From positions 2,508,591-2,572,590 of the forward strand of contig NC_049983.1 of NCBI RefSeq assembly GCF_000003815.2: DNA of 64,000 bases. Reading direction: 5' to 3'. The translations under genes and the position numbers were made by a program. The number at the start of each line of letters is the position of its first letter. The first letter of the stretch is position 1. Shown here piece after piece: positions 37,161-48,559 of this stretch. This DNA is from Branchiostoma floridae. Its lineage: Eukaryota; Chordata; Leptocardii; Amphioxiformes; Branchiostomatidae. Under the pieces are notes generated by a model. That model did no database searches, had not been told where the DNA came from, and worked only from the letters and a program-made list of their open reading frames with translations.

Positions 37161-39001
37161 CGGTGTCCATACAGTGAGTTGGGCCATCGGGCCAAATTGA
37201 TTTTTTTCAGGTCCACTTTGGACCGGTCCAAGAAGAAAACCCGTTTTTGTACAGGTACACTATGCACCCCTAGCCCTACCAAGTAGTGCCCGGGCTGTAA
37301 CATATAGTAGTGTCAGCACCACCTGTTATCGTCAGTTTTCACTGTAGTGTCCGTACCCCTGGTAGTGCCTGTACCTCCTGAAATGTCCATTCATCCTGTC
37401 AAGCAGAGACCATACCCGATGTAGACGTATGTATCACCAGTAGTGCCCATAACCCCAGAAGTGTTTATACCCCGGGGCCCTCTGTTTTCAGTTACCCCTG
37501 GGCCAGTAGTGTCCGTTCCCTCAGTCTGTACCCCAGTAGTGTGGTTGTCCTACGGATACACCGGCACCTTGACAGCAATGTGTGGATGCTATACAGCTCG
37601 CTTGCCATGTACATTTTTGTGGATATCACAGAGAATCACTGACTGCCAGAATGGGCACACCTGACAGGTTGATGTCTGTTACAATGTTTGTGAAAGTTAC
37701 TTGTTGGAGGACTGAGTCAAACCAGAAATGGCAACATATATAAGCATAATTAAAGTGGATGCACCCACTCTGATAGACACTGAAGCTGAACATTTTCAAC
37801 AAATATGTGTGATCAATACTGACAGCATTGTTTGATTCTTTGCACCTCAAAACATGGGGATGGACGCCAAATTTATTTTGATACCATGTTTGGTTACTGA
37901 GATAATAAGTAAAACAAGATTTTCCGTAATGACCGCCTTATTTACATATTATAAGCCTATTCACCACAAAATATTGAAGTAATCATTACTGAAATGGCTT
38001 AATCTGATTCTTTACCCCTCAAAACATGGGGATGGACACCAAAATCAATTTGATACAATGAGTGGTTACTGAGATATTAACGAAAACAAGATTTTCCGTA
38101 ATAACCGCCTTAATTTGCATATTATATGCTATTCAGCACAAAATATTGGTGTAATTATTACTGAAATGGCTTAATCTGATTCTTTACCCCTCAAAACATG
38201 GGGCTAGACACCAAAATCAATTTGATACCATGCGTGGTTACCGAGATATCGACAAAAGCAAGATTTTCCGTAATAACCGCCTTCATTTGCATATTATATG
38301 CACATGTAGCCAAAATAGTGGTGTGATCATTACTAAAATGGCTAAATATGATTCTTTACCCTTCAAAACATGCGGATAGACACCAAAATCAATTTGATAC
38401 CATGTGTGGTTACTGAGATATTGAGAAAAGTAAGATTTTCCGTAATAACCGCCTTAATTTGCATATTGTATGCATATTTAGCCAAAATAGTGGTGTGATC
38501 ATAACTAAAATGGCTTAATCTGATTCTTTACCCCTCAAAACATGGGGCTAGACACCAAAATCAATTTGATACTATGTGTGGTTACCGAGATATTGACGAA
38601 AACAAGAATTCCCTTAATGGCCGCCTTAATTTGCATATTGTGCGGATTCCCCAAGGATGACAGAGTGGCATACTGCAGATTCTGATAGAGCACACCTCAG
38701 AGGTATAGAAACAGCAAAAAAACATTGTATGGACCGCATTGCAAGGTTACCCCAAAATCTGGGGTTTGGCAACCGGACTAATGGGGGTTTTGAGCCCGAA
38801 TTTGACCACCGTGATGAATAAGGGATTACTAAGATTGCATTGTCCAGATTACACTACATGGTGGCGGCGGCATTTTTTTTTTCTACTCGCGCCGATTTTG
38901 ACGGAGGTGTTCAAAATAGAATGGGTTTGGCGGGGGTGCTAATGGTGTTCGGTTCATTCAGCAGGAAGCTTGTTAAGAAATGTGAAAATTGAATGAGGTA
39001 C

Positions 39002-39092
39002 CATGAATCAGTCTGAGAGCAGACGCAAAGTTCTGTTCTGCCTCGTCCAGCTTCCCATCTGCCAGTGCGCGGTCTCCTGTACTCAGGTACTC
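39002..39092 (-). CDS. nucleotidyltransferase-TPR protein, exon 2 (short exon)
   Basis: 91 bases encoding EYLSTGDRALADGKLDEAEQ and ten further residues ending in RLIH, a canonical TPR helix pair. The donor CATG|GTACCT leaves one base, and joining to 28742 gives a GAT codon and an uninterrupted frame. The exon start at 39092 uses a GAG acceptor that keeps phase 0 with exon 1. A better-looking CAG acceptor at 39103-39105 would start the exon at 39102 in phase 2 and would require one more unseen exon. The peptide matches the TPR nature of exon 3 and both neighbouring phases fit, so assignment to this gene is strong. Confidence 0.75.
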
Positions 39093-39139
39093 CTCGTAAG
39101 ATCTGAAGAACGAGGATGTTACATGTCTCTATAAGATAT

Positions 39140-39450
39140 TAGAGCACATATTTCTGTCCTCAGCCAATCAGGGGTGAAGATTTTGTTGCTTTGAAATCCA
39201 CATAGTATGGTCAGAAGTTAGTTAGAGCACCTCTGTCCCGTGAGGCAGAGGTGCTCTAACTAACTAAAATCAAATTATACTGAGGGCGCCCACTTTCAAC
39301 ATGACATTTCAATGGAGGGTCGTTTTATCTAGATTAGCAGGAATACATGAGACCACACAAAAATCATACAGGAAAATTTTGTATCCAAAACAACAAGCAG
39401 TACAGTAAAACTACATGGACAGTTATAGCATTCTAACTCACTGTTGAAAG
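39140..39450 (+). repeat. dispersed repeat with a conserved hairpin (copy 2)
   Basis: Homologous to 17609-18000, with the same 18-bp-stem hairpin (39217-39264) and loop changes only. Confidence 0.65.
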
Positions 39451-39469
39451 TCTACATATCAGAGAGGAT

Positions 39470-41230
39470 GAAACTATGGGCTTTCTCCTAACTGTAATAA
39501 ACACATTTTCAGTCAATTTTTTTAATGTTTTCTATCACTAGAGCATTTATTCCGTATTTTTAAATCAACAGATCTTAACAAATGGGTGCCGGGCTTAATT
39601 ACTATAAAGAGACCCCATATGTATCAGAGAGACCATGATCACATGAGCCGGAAGCTATAGGCTTTCTCCTTACTGGAAAAACAAAACAATTTTCAGCCAA
39701 TTTCATAATGTGTTCTTAGACTATCACTAGACGAACCATTATTTGATTCCCAATCATTAGTTCTTAACAGCTTAAGTTAATTCCTCAAAAGAGCCCCCTT
39801 TAAATATTAGAGAGACTACGGTCACGAGGGGTCTTTTTAGATGAATTAAGCTTATTTGTTAAAAAATGATGATTAAGAATGATAGAAAACATGCTCTAGT
39901 GATAGAAAATATCTAAACTTTCATTGAAAATTTACTTCTCACAGTTAGAAAAACGCCCATAGTTTCAACCTCTTGTGACCCTAGTCTCTCTGACCCCTAA
40001 GATGAGGGGCCTCTTTTAGGTAATTAAGTGAATGTGTTAAGAACAGATGATTAAGAATCACAGAATGGTTGCTCTGGTGATAGAAAACATTATAAAAATT
40101 TACTGAATATTTGATTTCTCTAGAGAAGAAAGCCTTTACTTTCAGCCTGTCGTGACCGTAGACTCTTTGAACCTTCGCCTATGGCACGCTCGTACCCAGC
40201 GCCGCGAAGAAGCCCCCATGCGGCCAAAAAGTGAATTGCATAAAAGACTCGCACACGCATATTCAGTGGAACAAGACAATTTTTGCATTTTGCGACTTGC
40301 AGTCGCAAAATGCCTTCTATCCATAGTAGTCGCCGTTGTGATTGGGTGATGGAGTGATGTTGAGATGAACGGACCTGTTCAATCCATGCCAAACATTTCT
40401 ATACCTGTTAAAACAGGCATTTCTTCAACATGTTCGCACTGGCGCAGTGGTTAAAGTTTACGCATTCTAAACCAATGCACCCGGTTCGAATCCGGGGAGG
40501 TAGATTTTTTTTTTCTTTTTTACACCATTAAAATACTAATTTTTACATCCATTTGGCCACACCAATTTATTTCTTTGGTTAACGAATTCGCCACTTCGTT
40601 TTTTTGCCGAATAGAAATAAAAATCAAAAAATAAAAACTTAAAAATGCCCCGCAACAGAGCTCACTCAAAAACAGGCAGTGTAGTGAAATTTGCTGCAGT
40701 TCACGCAAATTTTAACAGGTGGCGTCTAGATCTAGATTCAGGCACATATGTGAATCTCTCCATGCGCCAATATCAGGTTTAGTTACTCTGTTCTATTTAT
40801 ATGACATTCTAATAACTAGAAAAAAACGTTCACACACGCAAACATTGGCAAAATGCCAGCTTTTTTAAAAGCACTTGTTTACGACACTGTGAAGGAGCGT
40901 GTGCCTATGGGCTCTCATTACAGTAATTCAGCCTAGTCGTTAAAGAATAATGATAGATTATCACAGATTGGGTGCTCTAGTGGTAGGAAACATTTACATA
41001 ACATTATAAAAATTGACTTAAAATTTTGTTATTAAGCAGTTAGGAGAAAGCACATAGTTTCGGCCTCTCGTGACCGTAGACTCTCTGATACCTATGGGGT
41101 CTCTTTAGAGCAATTAAGCTCATTTGTTGAAAAACGGTGATTGAGAATCACAGAATTGGCACTGTAGTGATAAGAAACATTAAAAAATTGATTGGAAATT
41201 TTTACCAGTTAGGAAAAGCCCCCCACACGT
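39470..41230. repeat. inverted and direct ~180-bp units
   Basis: 39470-39830 carries the unit in one orientation (GGCTTTCTCCTTACTGG, TGTTTTCTATCACTAGAGCA). 39830-40140 and 40960-41220 carry it in the other (AGAAAGCAC, TCTCGTGACCGTAGACTCTC, GTGATAGAAAACAT). Non-coding. Confidence 0.55.
40431..40504 (+). repeat. tRNA-like sequence (pseudo-tRNA or SINE head)
   Basis: The A box TGGCGCAGTGGTTA and B box GGTTCGAATCC match Pol III consensus. An anticodon arm GCATT-CTAAACC-AATGC and a perfect T arm CCCGG-TTCGAAT-CCGGG can form. The 5' and 3' ends do not pair into a 7-bp acceptor stem and the base after the anticodon (AAA) is a C, so a functional tRNA is unlikely. A T-run follows at 40506. Confidence 0.55.
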
Positions 41231-42007
41231 ATAATGGTACAGTCGCGCCTGTCGTGCCCGGGAACGAGGGCCAGGCCTGTGGTGACCATATCGCTGGCTC
41301 CTGGAGCGCTCCTTACCCAGATGCAATTTTCATGGAGATAAATATATAGCAATAACTTTCATTTTTTTGGAGATAATAAAGTGGATACAAAATAGACATC
41401 TACATACTCTAGAACTGTCGAAATTAAGCTAAATCCGAATCCATTCTTGTCCAGGATTCATGCACACACTAGATCCCGTATATTATACGTAGTGCTACTG
41501 ACAAAGCAAACATTACTATTCAGGTGCTTACATGTCAGGACGTTGACCTTTGGAGTCACCGATGACGACAGTGCTGTGTGAGGTCATCGGAAAGTCCCGT
41601 AGCGAGTGATCCTGTCGTTGACTTACTCTGTGCTTTGGACTCTTTATTAGTGACAAGCAAAAGGAAAAACATAAATGTCTATTTTGTTAGCAAACCACAT
41701 GGCAAGAGGATTAACGGTTTCATTCGACATATATTTAAGTCAGTTTAAAATTATTTTGGGGTGTACGTTGGGTTTATTTTATTCATAAAAGCATAAAAAA
41801 ATTCGCTTCTGAATAATTGACTTAAGACAACATTGATTTGATATCTATAGCAATGTCCATAGGTCATTAAGCAATTGGTCACACTGTAAGTATTACTTAC
41901 TATTATAACAAATATATTAGGTTTCTTATTTTGAACAGCTGAACGCGTTACATTCACACTTTTTTGCTTCATCACATACATATCCAGCATAAAATGGAAA
42001 TGCTTAC

Positions 42008-42709
42008 CTTATCTCCATCCGCCTTCCTTTCTTGTCTCATCCTGGCAGTATACAGTAGGCGGTGAATGAGTGAGGCTCTTCCCTGACTCCCTTCACACCG
42101 CACCAGTGCAGTGTTGTACAGAGCAGTGGCCTTAGTCAAGCATGTCGTGTCTTTAGTTTCTATTCCTCTTTTCAGGTACACGTCACCGAGACTCTTGATC
42201 GCTTCCGCCTCTAGCACATTGTCATCGTTTACGACCCCTTCTACCACTAACTTGGTATATTCAATCAGTAAAGACTCCTTGTTGCCATCAACAGTCAATC
42301 TTTGTTCTAGGTGTAGGAACACCTCTGCTACTTTAGCAAGCGAAGACATTCTTTTGGCGTTAGTAAGGGGCTCGTAACTACTTGACGCGGTTGATCGCTT
42401 CCCTAGCCGTAATTTTTCTGCATAGTGGTAACGATGTTCTAGACTGTCTCCAACATCTGCGTCATTATACCGGAGCAGTGCGGTCCTGTACAACACCATG
42501 GCTCTGTCAAACCTCTCTGGATTCTTGTCGAGTTGCCCCTTTTCCAAGTTCACGTCACCCAGACTTTTAAGCACCTCCACTTCTGCATATCTATCCATGT
42601 TTTCCGTGGCGTCCAGCAGTGCACGGAGGTAGTCTGTCTCCGTACGCGCCAGTCCGAGTCTCTTTCTCTTGGCGTCCACCGCACGAAGTTTCTCACAGAC
42701 CCTCAACAT
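42008..42709 (-). CDS. nucleotidyltransferase-TPR protein, exon 1
   Basis: Begins at the first in-frame ATG (42709); the frame is open upstream only through non-ATG codons. It encodes 234 residues and ends at AAG|GTAAGC (phase 0). It contains two copies of a helical module, LKSLGDVNLEKG...ALLR at about 47-80 and IKSLGDVYLKRG...ALVR at about 171-204. The third copy of this module opens exon 3 (LYRLGDVYIKRG). This shared, distinctive module is the main reason for joining exons 9.9 and 13 kb apart. It could instead belong to a truncated paralogue, but splice phases allow one protein of about 1670 residues. The upstream region has no obvious TATA box. Confidence 0.75.
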
Positions 42710-42714
42710 TCTGG

Positions 42715-45340
42715 GTACCGGATGATGCAACAGTACGTATGTAAGACAGCTTTCACCTTGGTAAAAGTAGGCAGCACTCTGACGGCGCCGACTTAAGATA
42801 GGATAGCATAGCAAGCAATATGGCGGACAGTCAACTACTAAAAGTACACAGCAAACTGGTACCGCTGTATAAACTGGTACGACACACTGGACTTTGAACT
42901 CTTTATCGCAAGGTTTGTATTTGTTCTCCCTGACTATTCTCGCCTGCGCAGTTGAGCGTGGGCTGCCTACGCTGTGATTTGCATCTCCTAATAAACAATT
43001 TTATGACTAACCAACTTTACCAAGAAAAAGGAGAAATCCACCCCTCCGTTGACATTACGTAATGCATGTTGCAATTATAAAAAATAGGGGGGTTGGTTAT
43101 TTGAAAATTACAGTATAAATCTGATTCAAAAAGTACTGAAACATCATAAATGTTCTAACCATTTAAAAGATTCTTCAAGGCAATTTTATCGATATAATTG
43201 TAAGTTTGGTGCATTGTTTGTTAAATAGTAGTAGTCAAAAGCCATTTGCGCACGTTATCCTTACTAAAACTTTAAAAGGTTCTATATGCTCTCTTTTGAA
43301 ACATTGTATTATATATCAAACTGTAGGATATCATCATATCCGTAAGAACATTTAAGTCTATATTTGTCAAATACGTGTATCACGTGTTTATATATGTCAA
43401 CCAGGCTTGTAAGACATAACGACTTTTTGTTGCGGCATGAGGATTATACAAAGCTGTTTTGTGAGGTACCCCTTGGGGAATGTATACGTACTGTTATGAA
43501 ACAATAAATATATCTACACAACGTTATGTAGATATTGTGTCTTTATTTTATCAATGGTGTCCCTCTCCTTATCTTTAACCCTATGCAGACCGGGATTCCT
43601 TGGTCAAATAGAAACGAAAGGGAGGGAGGGGGGCTTTTTAGGCCCGCGTTTATAACTGCTGTAGCACCTTAACGACTTATCGTTTTTCCACCAGGCAGTG
43701 GTGCATAAAAAATATAGAATCATTACCTTCGCCAAGAAGGTTAAACATTCGATTATGGCTAGAAGTATTGTCTCTATATGTAGGTCAACAGTATATAACT
43801 CGAGAAACTAAGTATGGACTTTTATGATATTTGGTGTTTGAGTAGCGGTTGCGGAAGGGAAGGTCAAGTACGAACATGTTTGTCGTAGCACTTTCAATCA
43901 ACACTGCACCGGACCGAGTGTGTGTTTCCGTTTGTTTGCGGACAGCAAAACTATAGACGTTTCAGGTGGTCTTGCATGATATTAAGTGGATAGGTAGGGG
44001 TAGGGAAAAGAAAGGTCAAGCTCGATAATGGGCCTTTTAGCGGCGATTTACGATATTGCATTGGAGGTCCAAAGTTGGAGGTAACTTGTTTCTTATGTGG
44101 CAGGTTCATGATTTTTGGGTAGTGGATACGTATTTGGGCAGGGAGTAAGTTGTGTAAGTTTGGTCCCATCTATTGGCTTGTTTTGAACTGCAACGGGTGC
44201 TTTTATTTTTGGAAGGGAATAACTTAAGCATGAGTTCATTCATTTGCATTGTTTTGGGCTGAAAGGTACTTTGGATTATAATTTACATGGAGAGATGCAT
44301 TCCAGTTGTTAATTAACAGAAATAAACAGAGTTTTCCTTTTTTTCTGTTAAACCATCTCATTTTAACCTATATCTAAGGACACATCTGTTTCTCACATGT
44401 TTTAAACCCCGGGGCTAGCTACTAACAGCTATAATTAGCCCAGCCGGTCTATGCTTCAAGACTGCCGGGGCCAGTTCCCTTAGCTACTCTCCTGTGGGGC
44501 CTTGTGAATCTGATTACATCATTCATTGGATCATCCCATTTTCTGCACCGAATGGTGAATTGTATATAAACAGAAACATTATTTGAACTGCAAAAGAACT
44601 CGAGAAGCTGAGTATGGATTTACATGATGGTTGGCGTAGCAATTGTCGTCAGAACGGTAGCGGGCCGAGAGTGTGCGTCCGTTTGTTTGTTTGTTTGTCT
44701 GTTTGTTTGTTTGTTTGTTTGTTTGTAGAAGGCATAACTCGAGAAGCCTTAAATGAATCCTGATTATTTTTAGTAGGTGGGTAGGGGTATGGAAAACTAA
44801 GGCCAAGTTCGATAATTGGCCTCTTAGCGGCTTCCGAAGGTACTGCAGTAAAACTTGAATTTTTGACATCTCGTGTTCTTAACATGCTGTGGTCGTGATT
44901 TTTGAGTGATAGGTAGCCCTTGGAGCAAAGAGTAATTGCTGTGAGCCCCAAGCGGCTTTGTTTGAGAACTGTAGGAACAGTTCCTTTTAAAATTTATACG
45001 AGACGAGAAGACGAGAATAATTTGAGAACGTGTTGACAGATCGTCGTGATTTTTGGTATGTAGATAACCTAAGTGACGACGTACATGTGATGCCAAATAT
45101 GGAAACCAATAGCTAATTTGCCAAATTAATGAGGAAAGTTTTCCAATCTATGCATTTAATGTTTGCCATAGATTCCAGTTTGTAAATCCACTTTCAAACT
45201 TGCCACATATGTATCTGAGAAAGAGAAATGTCTATACATATCAATTATGCAAACAACGACCACATTTACAATACTAATGAGAAAACATGAAGGTGTTGAC
45301 GGATCATCATTACTTTTGATAGCGTAAGTGGTGCCATGCA
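42715..45340. other. intergenic, old diverged repeats
   Basis: No gene seen. Blocks near 43790, 43960, 44600, 44740 and 45010 share CTCGAGAA, TGATTTTTGG/TGATATTTGG, GTAGGGGTA, GGAAA and AATTGGCCTCTTAGCGGC-like words, consistent with degenerate copies of one element. (TTTG)n lies at 44681-44726. Confidence 0.45.
44681..44726. repeat. (GTTT)n microsatellite
   Basis: Eleven or so GTTT units with one GTCT interruption. Confidence 0.95.
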
Positions 45341-45353
45341 TAAAATTACTTAT

Positions 45354-45485
45354 AATGCAAAGAAACAATCTGCATGAATAATGAGGAAAGTTTATAAATC
45401 CACTGCAGTTACTATCATGCACTGCAGTGGATCTTTAAACTTTCCTCATTATTTATGCAGATTAGCTGTTTCTTTGCATTATTAG
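45354..45485. repeat. ~60-bp-arm palindrome
   Basis: ATGCAAAGAAACAATCTGCAT...GAGGAAAGTTTATAAATCCACTGCAG is mirrored by CTGCAGTGGATCTTTAAACTTTCCTCATT...GTTTCTTTGCATTA, centred near 45415. A further matching pair (ACAATACTAATGAG near 45269; CATTATTAGTATTGTG near 45477) suggests larger arms with an insertion on the left. Confidence 0.7.
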
Positions 45486-46148
45486 TATTGTGAACAAGTG
45501 TAGTAAAAGTGATACTAGTGTAGTTCACTGGTATCACTTGCCAGGCTGGCAACTACATTCATGGCTTCCATATTGATTGCACTGTTACAGTTATCCAACA
45601 AGTTTCACTTCTGCAGCTATAGTCATGGCTACCTCCCTAATGTCACTTCTACAAGTATGATTCTTAGGTTACAACACAACATGTTTGCCTATTTGGGTCT
45701 ATCTGGCCGTCCCCGAGGAGGAAAAAATCAGACGAAAATTGATGAAGGCGCTGATGTCATCCATGAAATTTACTTGCTGTGGCCTTACCCAGATGCGTTA
45801 TTTTGTGACCTAAACATCAGAGGTCAGGACAGCTCGCGTTGACAGACTATAGATATTGCGCACCAAGAATTATACCATGTATTACTTGAGACTGCACAAA
45901 CTGGACTCAATGATTGTCTTAACTTTGAAAACAATTTTTTTTTCTATCCCATCTTTCCAGTGTCAAAGAAGCACAACGCTACTTTTTAGTCTTAATATAA
46001 AGTTATTTATAAGCTTCGGACTTTAAGTGCAGTATTATGCTATTATCGTATATGTTTCAAAAGTATAATCATGTTAACAAATTAAGTTATGTGTCAAGGA
46101 AAGACTGTGGTGCGTTTGACAGTATATACAGGCCAAAAGAACAGCTTA

Positions 46149-46210
46149 GTCTCCTCCAAATCGTCACAGCACAATAAAAACACAAATACGACACAAACAC
46201 AGATTGCCAT
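46149..46210 (-). pseudogene. paralogous signal-peptide exon with broken donor (copy A)
   Basis: Minus-strand ATG at 46210 opens MAICVCVVFVFLLCCDDLEE, a plausible signal peptide. It aligns codon for codon with copy B. Where B has a GTAAGC donor, A has CTAAGC (the G-to-C change is at 46149), so the splice donor is destroyed and the frame would read on. Function lost or different; no partner exons found. Confidence 0.45.
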
Positions 46211-48403
46211 TATGAATAAAGACACATGACTGCACCAACGGGTCGTAAGTGCCAGATAAACTGTGTCGCCACCCGTCTCTGTTCAAAGTTGAATGATAAG
46301 CTCGACTGTACACAGCTGAATTCAATTTTCTTGCATAGTAAAAATCTCGCTCCAAATCCATGTTGTTGACTTTTTCTAGCAAAACGCAGTGTATTTGAGA
46401 TTATTTTACGTAATGGCCCGTTGCTGTAGTCACGTGTCTCATACATCGCGTCCCGGAAGTACCAATAGACAGGTACATTGAGTCAGCCAAAAAATTGAAA
46501 AGTCCCAATTTCTGTGTTAGCCATGTAAGGTTTAGTCTTCATTCATTCTGCCACCTATCATATCAGCACTGCTCAGATAAACTTTCGTGCTATGACTCTT
46601 CATAACTTCGGCAAAACAACAGGTGGAAAATCCACGTTTCTACTTTTATTTTTTGACAAAGCCAATCGTTAAATGTATCGTTACATGTTTACATTTTGTG
46701 CGAAAAGCAAGTCTATGTTTTGTATCTAGCCGCTACGTGCGTCGGGAGGATTGCGTTCTCATGTTGCTAATCCCCGATGATTTCGTGGTTTCTCCCGTTT
46801 CAAGTTTGTCTTGTTACGATCTCACCTAGACTCTGCTTTGAAACAAGTATGCTCATTTTATTATGAGCTGTGTACCGAATGTTTTGTTTGGCTTACTGAG
46901 AAACAAAATCCAATTACAGAACTGAATTTAGTCTTGTAATCTTAAACGTCAACTTCAGCCCTTCAGACGACCTCAAATTTAGCCACAAATACTGTGACGC
47001 CTTGCGGGCAAAACTAATTATCCCCTTGCTATTGAAATTTGGCACTTGAATGGAAAAGGTATGCAAACTGTATAAAGATTAACAACAGGTATGTCTGGCA
47101 TTGATTCCGTCGTTTTTAATTACAGGTCAACAGCAAGTAAATTTTATGGATAACATGCTATGCAGACTCCAAATTTGATACGAGAATACGGGTAAAAGAC
47201 GAAACATGCCTGAATTTTCAAACTAGACACCTTAGGTTAAGCGTTGTAACAACAATTGAAGTGACAGAACATGGTACCAATGTAAGCCAGAAATTCCTGC
47301 AAACAAGTAAAACTTGTGTGGTGGAGGACTATTATCACCTACATTGTTAAAAACTACACTCAATGCTAGCTATCACATAGGGGGCACTTCTACAACTACA
47401 TTCATGGTTAAAAAAGCACTAACTAGTGCCACTTCTACAAGTATAATCAAGGCTACCACACAACATATATTTCCCACTTTGGTATTTCCTCCTTAATTTT
47501 TGCCATCTTCTGACGGGATTTTTTACCCAAATACGTCGAAACTTGATCATGAAATTTTATCCATAAAGTTTACTGCCTGTGGCCTTGAACTAATTTTCTT
47601 GAATTCTTTTCATAGCGGCCGAAGTTTGTTTTAATTGTTGGAGGTCAGAGATTAAAGATGCGACATCTTGACAGACGTTATATCTGTAGATATCAGTAGG
47701 GCCGACGTCAAAGTTGCGTTGCGCAGTAGAGGGCAAAAAATGGAAATTGGGTGCCACTTAAAATCCTTGAAAGTCCTTCTTTACCATGAAATTCTTTGCC
47801 CAATCTGTAGACTTTTTTTTAGTTATAAGGGACAGGTAGGGTAAACGCTTTCCTGTTCTGGTTTTAGACAGGTTTTAGTTTTAGGGTGCTACGGGTTGAA
47901 TCAGGAGAGAACTGAGGTCAAATGTGAGGTTTCTTTCATAGAGCGAGCTTTTCTCGTAAACTGAACAACCCCCTGAATGTAAGTTAATCTGTGACGGTAG
48001 TTAACATAATGATACAGTTTTTAAGACTTTATATGGGTTAGTATTTTTTTTAGCCTTCATTCAGTGTATTATAACAATCTTTCCTATGGCCAGCCGTAAC
48101 ACAGATCTGCCCTGTAGATATTGCACACCAGAAGTTGAGTCAAGGGTGACATGAAACTGCACGAAATCGACTCAATTTTCATTGCAAACATAAACATCAT
48201 TTTATTTTGTTAAAATCCATCCCCTATTGTACAGCAACACAGCACCTGTTGTTCGTCCTAACTAAGAGTGTCTGTAAAGCGCACAGGACTGAAATAAGGT
48301 GCGCCATTATGGAGCAGATTTCAAGAGTAAAAACTTGTAAACAAACTGAACCACGTGTTAAGACAGAACTGATAAGAGTAAAGCTTAGTTACCAGCAGCT
48401 TAC

Positions 48404-48467
48404 TTTCCGCCAAAGCTTGACAGCATAATAAATACACAATCATCACGCAAACGCGAATCGTCATCAT
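48404..48467 (-). CDS. candidate first coding exon, signal peptide (copy B)
   Basis: Tandem ATGs at 48467 and 48464 begin MMTIRVCVMIVYLLCCQALA followed by E, a good signal peptide with an Ala-x-Ala-like end. The donor A|GTAAGC is in phase 1, the usual phase after signal peptide exons. No downstream exon was recognised between here and 43 kb, so the mature product is unknown. Two degraded relatives (46149-46210, and within 54235-54605) share both the coding part and about 300 bp of upstream sequence. Confidence 0.45.
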
Positions 48468-48559
48468 GAATGAAGATACGTTCTGTCATTTGGATGTGTC
48501 CCGATTGCCGGTAAGTGTTGGTCATGTAAACCTTAGACTGTCATTTATCAATGCAACTA

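Larger units (their letters stand above)
35454..38743. mobile_element. 3.3-kb foldback element with subterminal 172-bp arrays
   Basis: Outer inverted ends of about 105 bp (TGCAATGCGGTCCATACAAT at 35454; mirrored at 38722-38743) lead into tandem 172-bp units that face each other. On the left three units begin at 35559, 35731 and 35903. On the right five units lie near 37939, 38111, 38283, 38455 and 38627. Units share TCAATATCTCGGTAACCACAC and CCCCATGTTTTGAGGGGTAA. The centre holds a gap and an 18/36-bp minisatellite. TGCA at both edges could be a 4-bp target duplication or the palindromic tip. No transposase is present. Confidence 0.8.
28743..39001 (-). other. 10.3-kb intron 2 filled by two large inverted-repeat elements
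   Basis: Bounded by GTACCT (donor) and CACACAG (acceptor). It contains the pogo-like composite at 28801-34503 and the foldback element at 35454-38743, about 9 kb of inserted DNA. The remaining ~1.2 kb (34506-35453, 38744-39001) shows nothing else. Confidence 0.65.
39093..42007. other. intron 1 of the nucleotidyltransferase-TPR gene
   Basis: Holds a dispersed repeat (39140-39450), inverted ~180-bp units (39470-40140 and 40890-41230) and a tRNA-like sequence (40431-40504). 41240-42007 contains an open stretch 41230-41349 of unknown meaning (GNEGQACGDHIAGSW) and otherwise nothing recognised. Confidence 0.45.

Noticed and set aside
36054-37303. Long minus-strand frames rich in TDTTGG/YWGYGH repeats
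   Set aside because: Artefact of an 18/36-bp minisatellite whose period is a multiple of three, plus N codons.
41230-41349. Open stretch GNEGQACGDHIAGSW as an exon
   Set aside because: It lies on the plus strand inside an intron, with no convincing acceptor or donor. Weak similarity to 45780-45830 is confined to the short word ACCCAGATGC.
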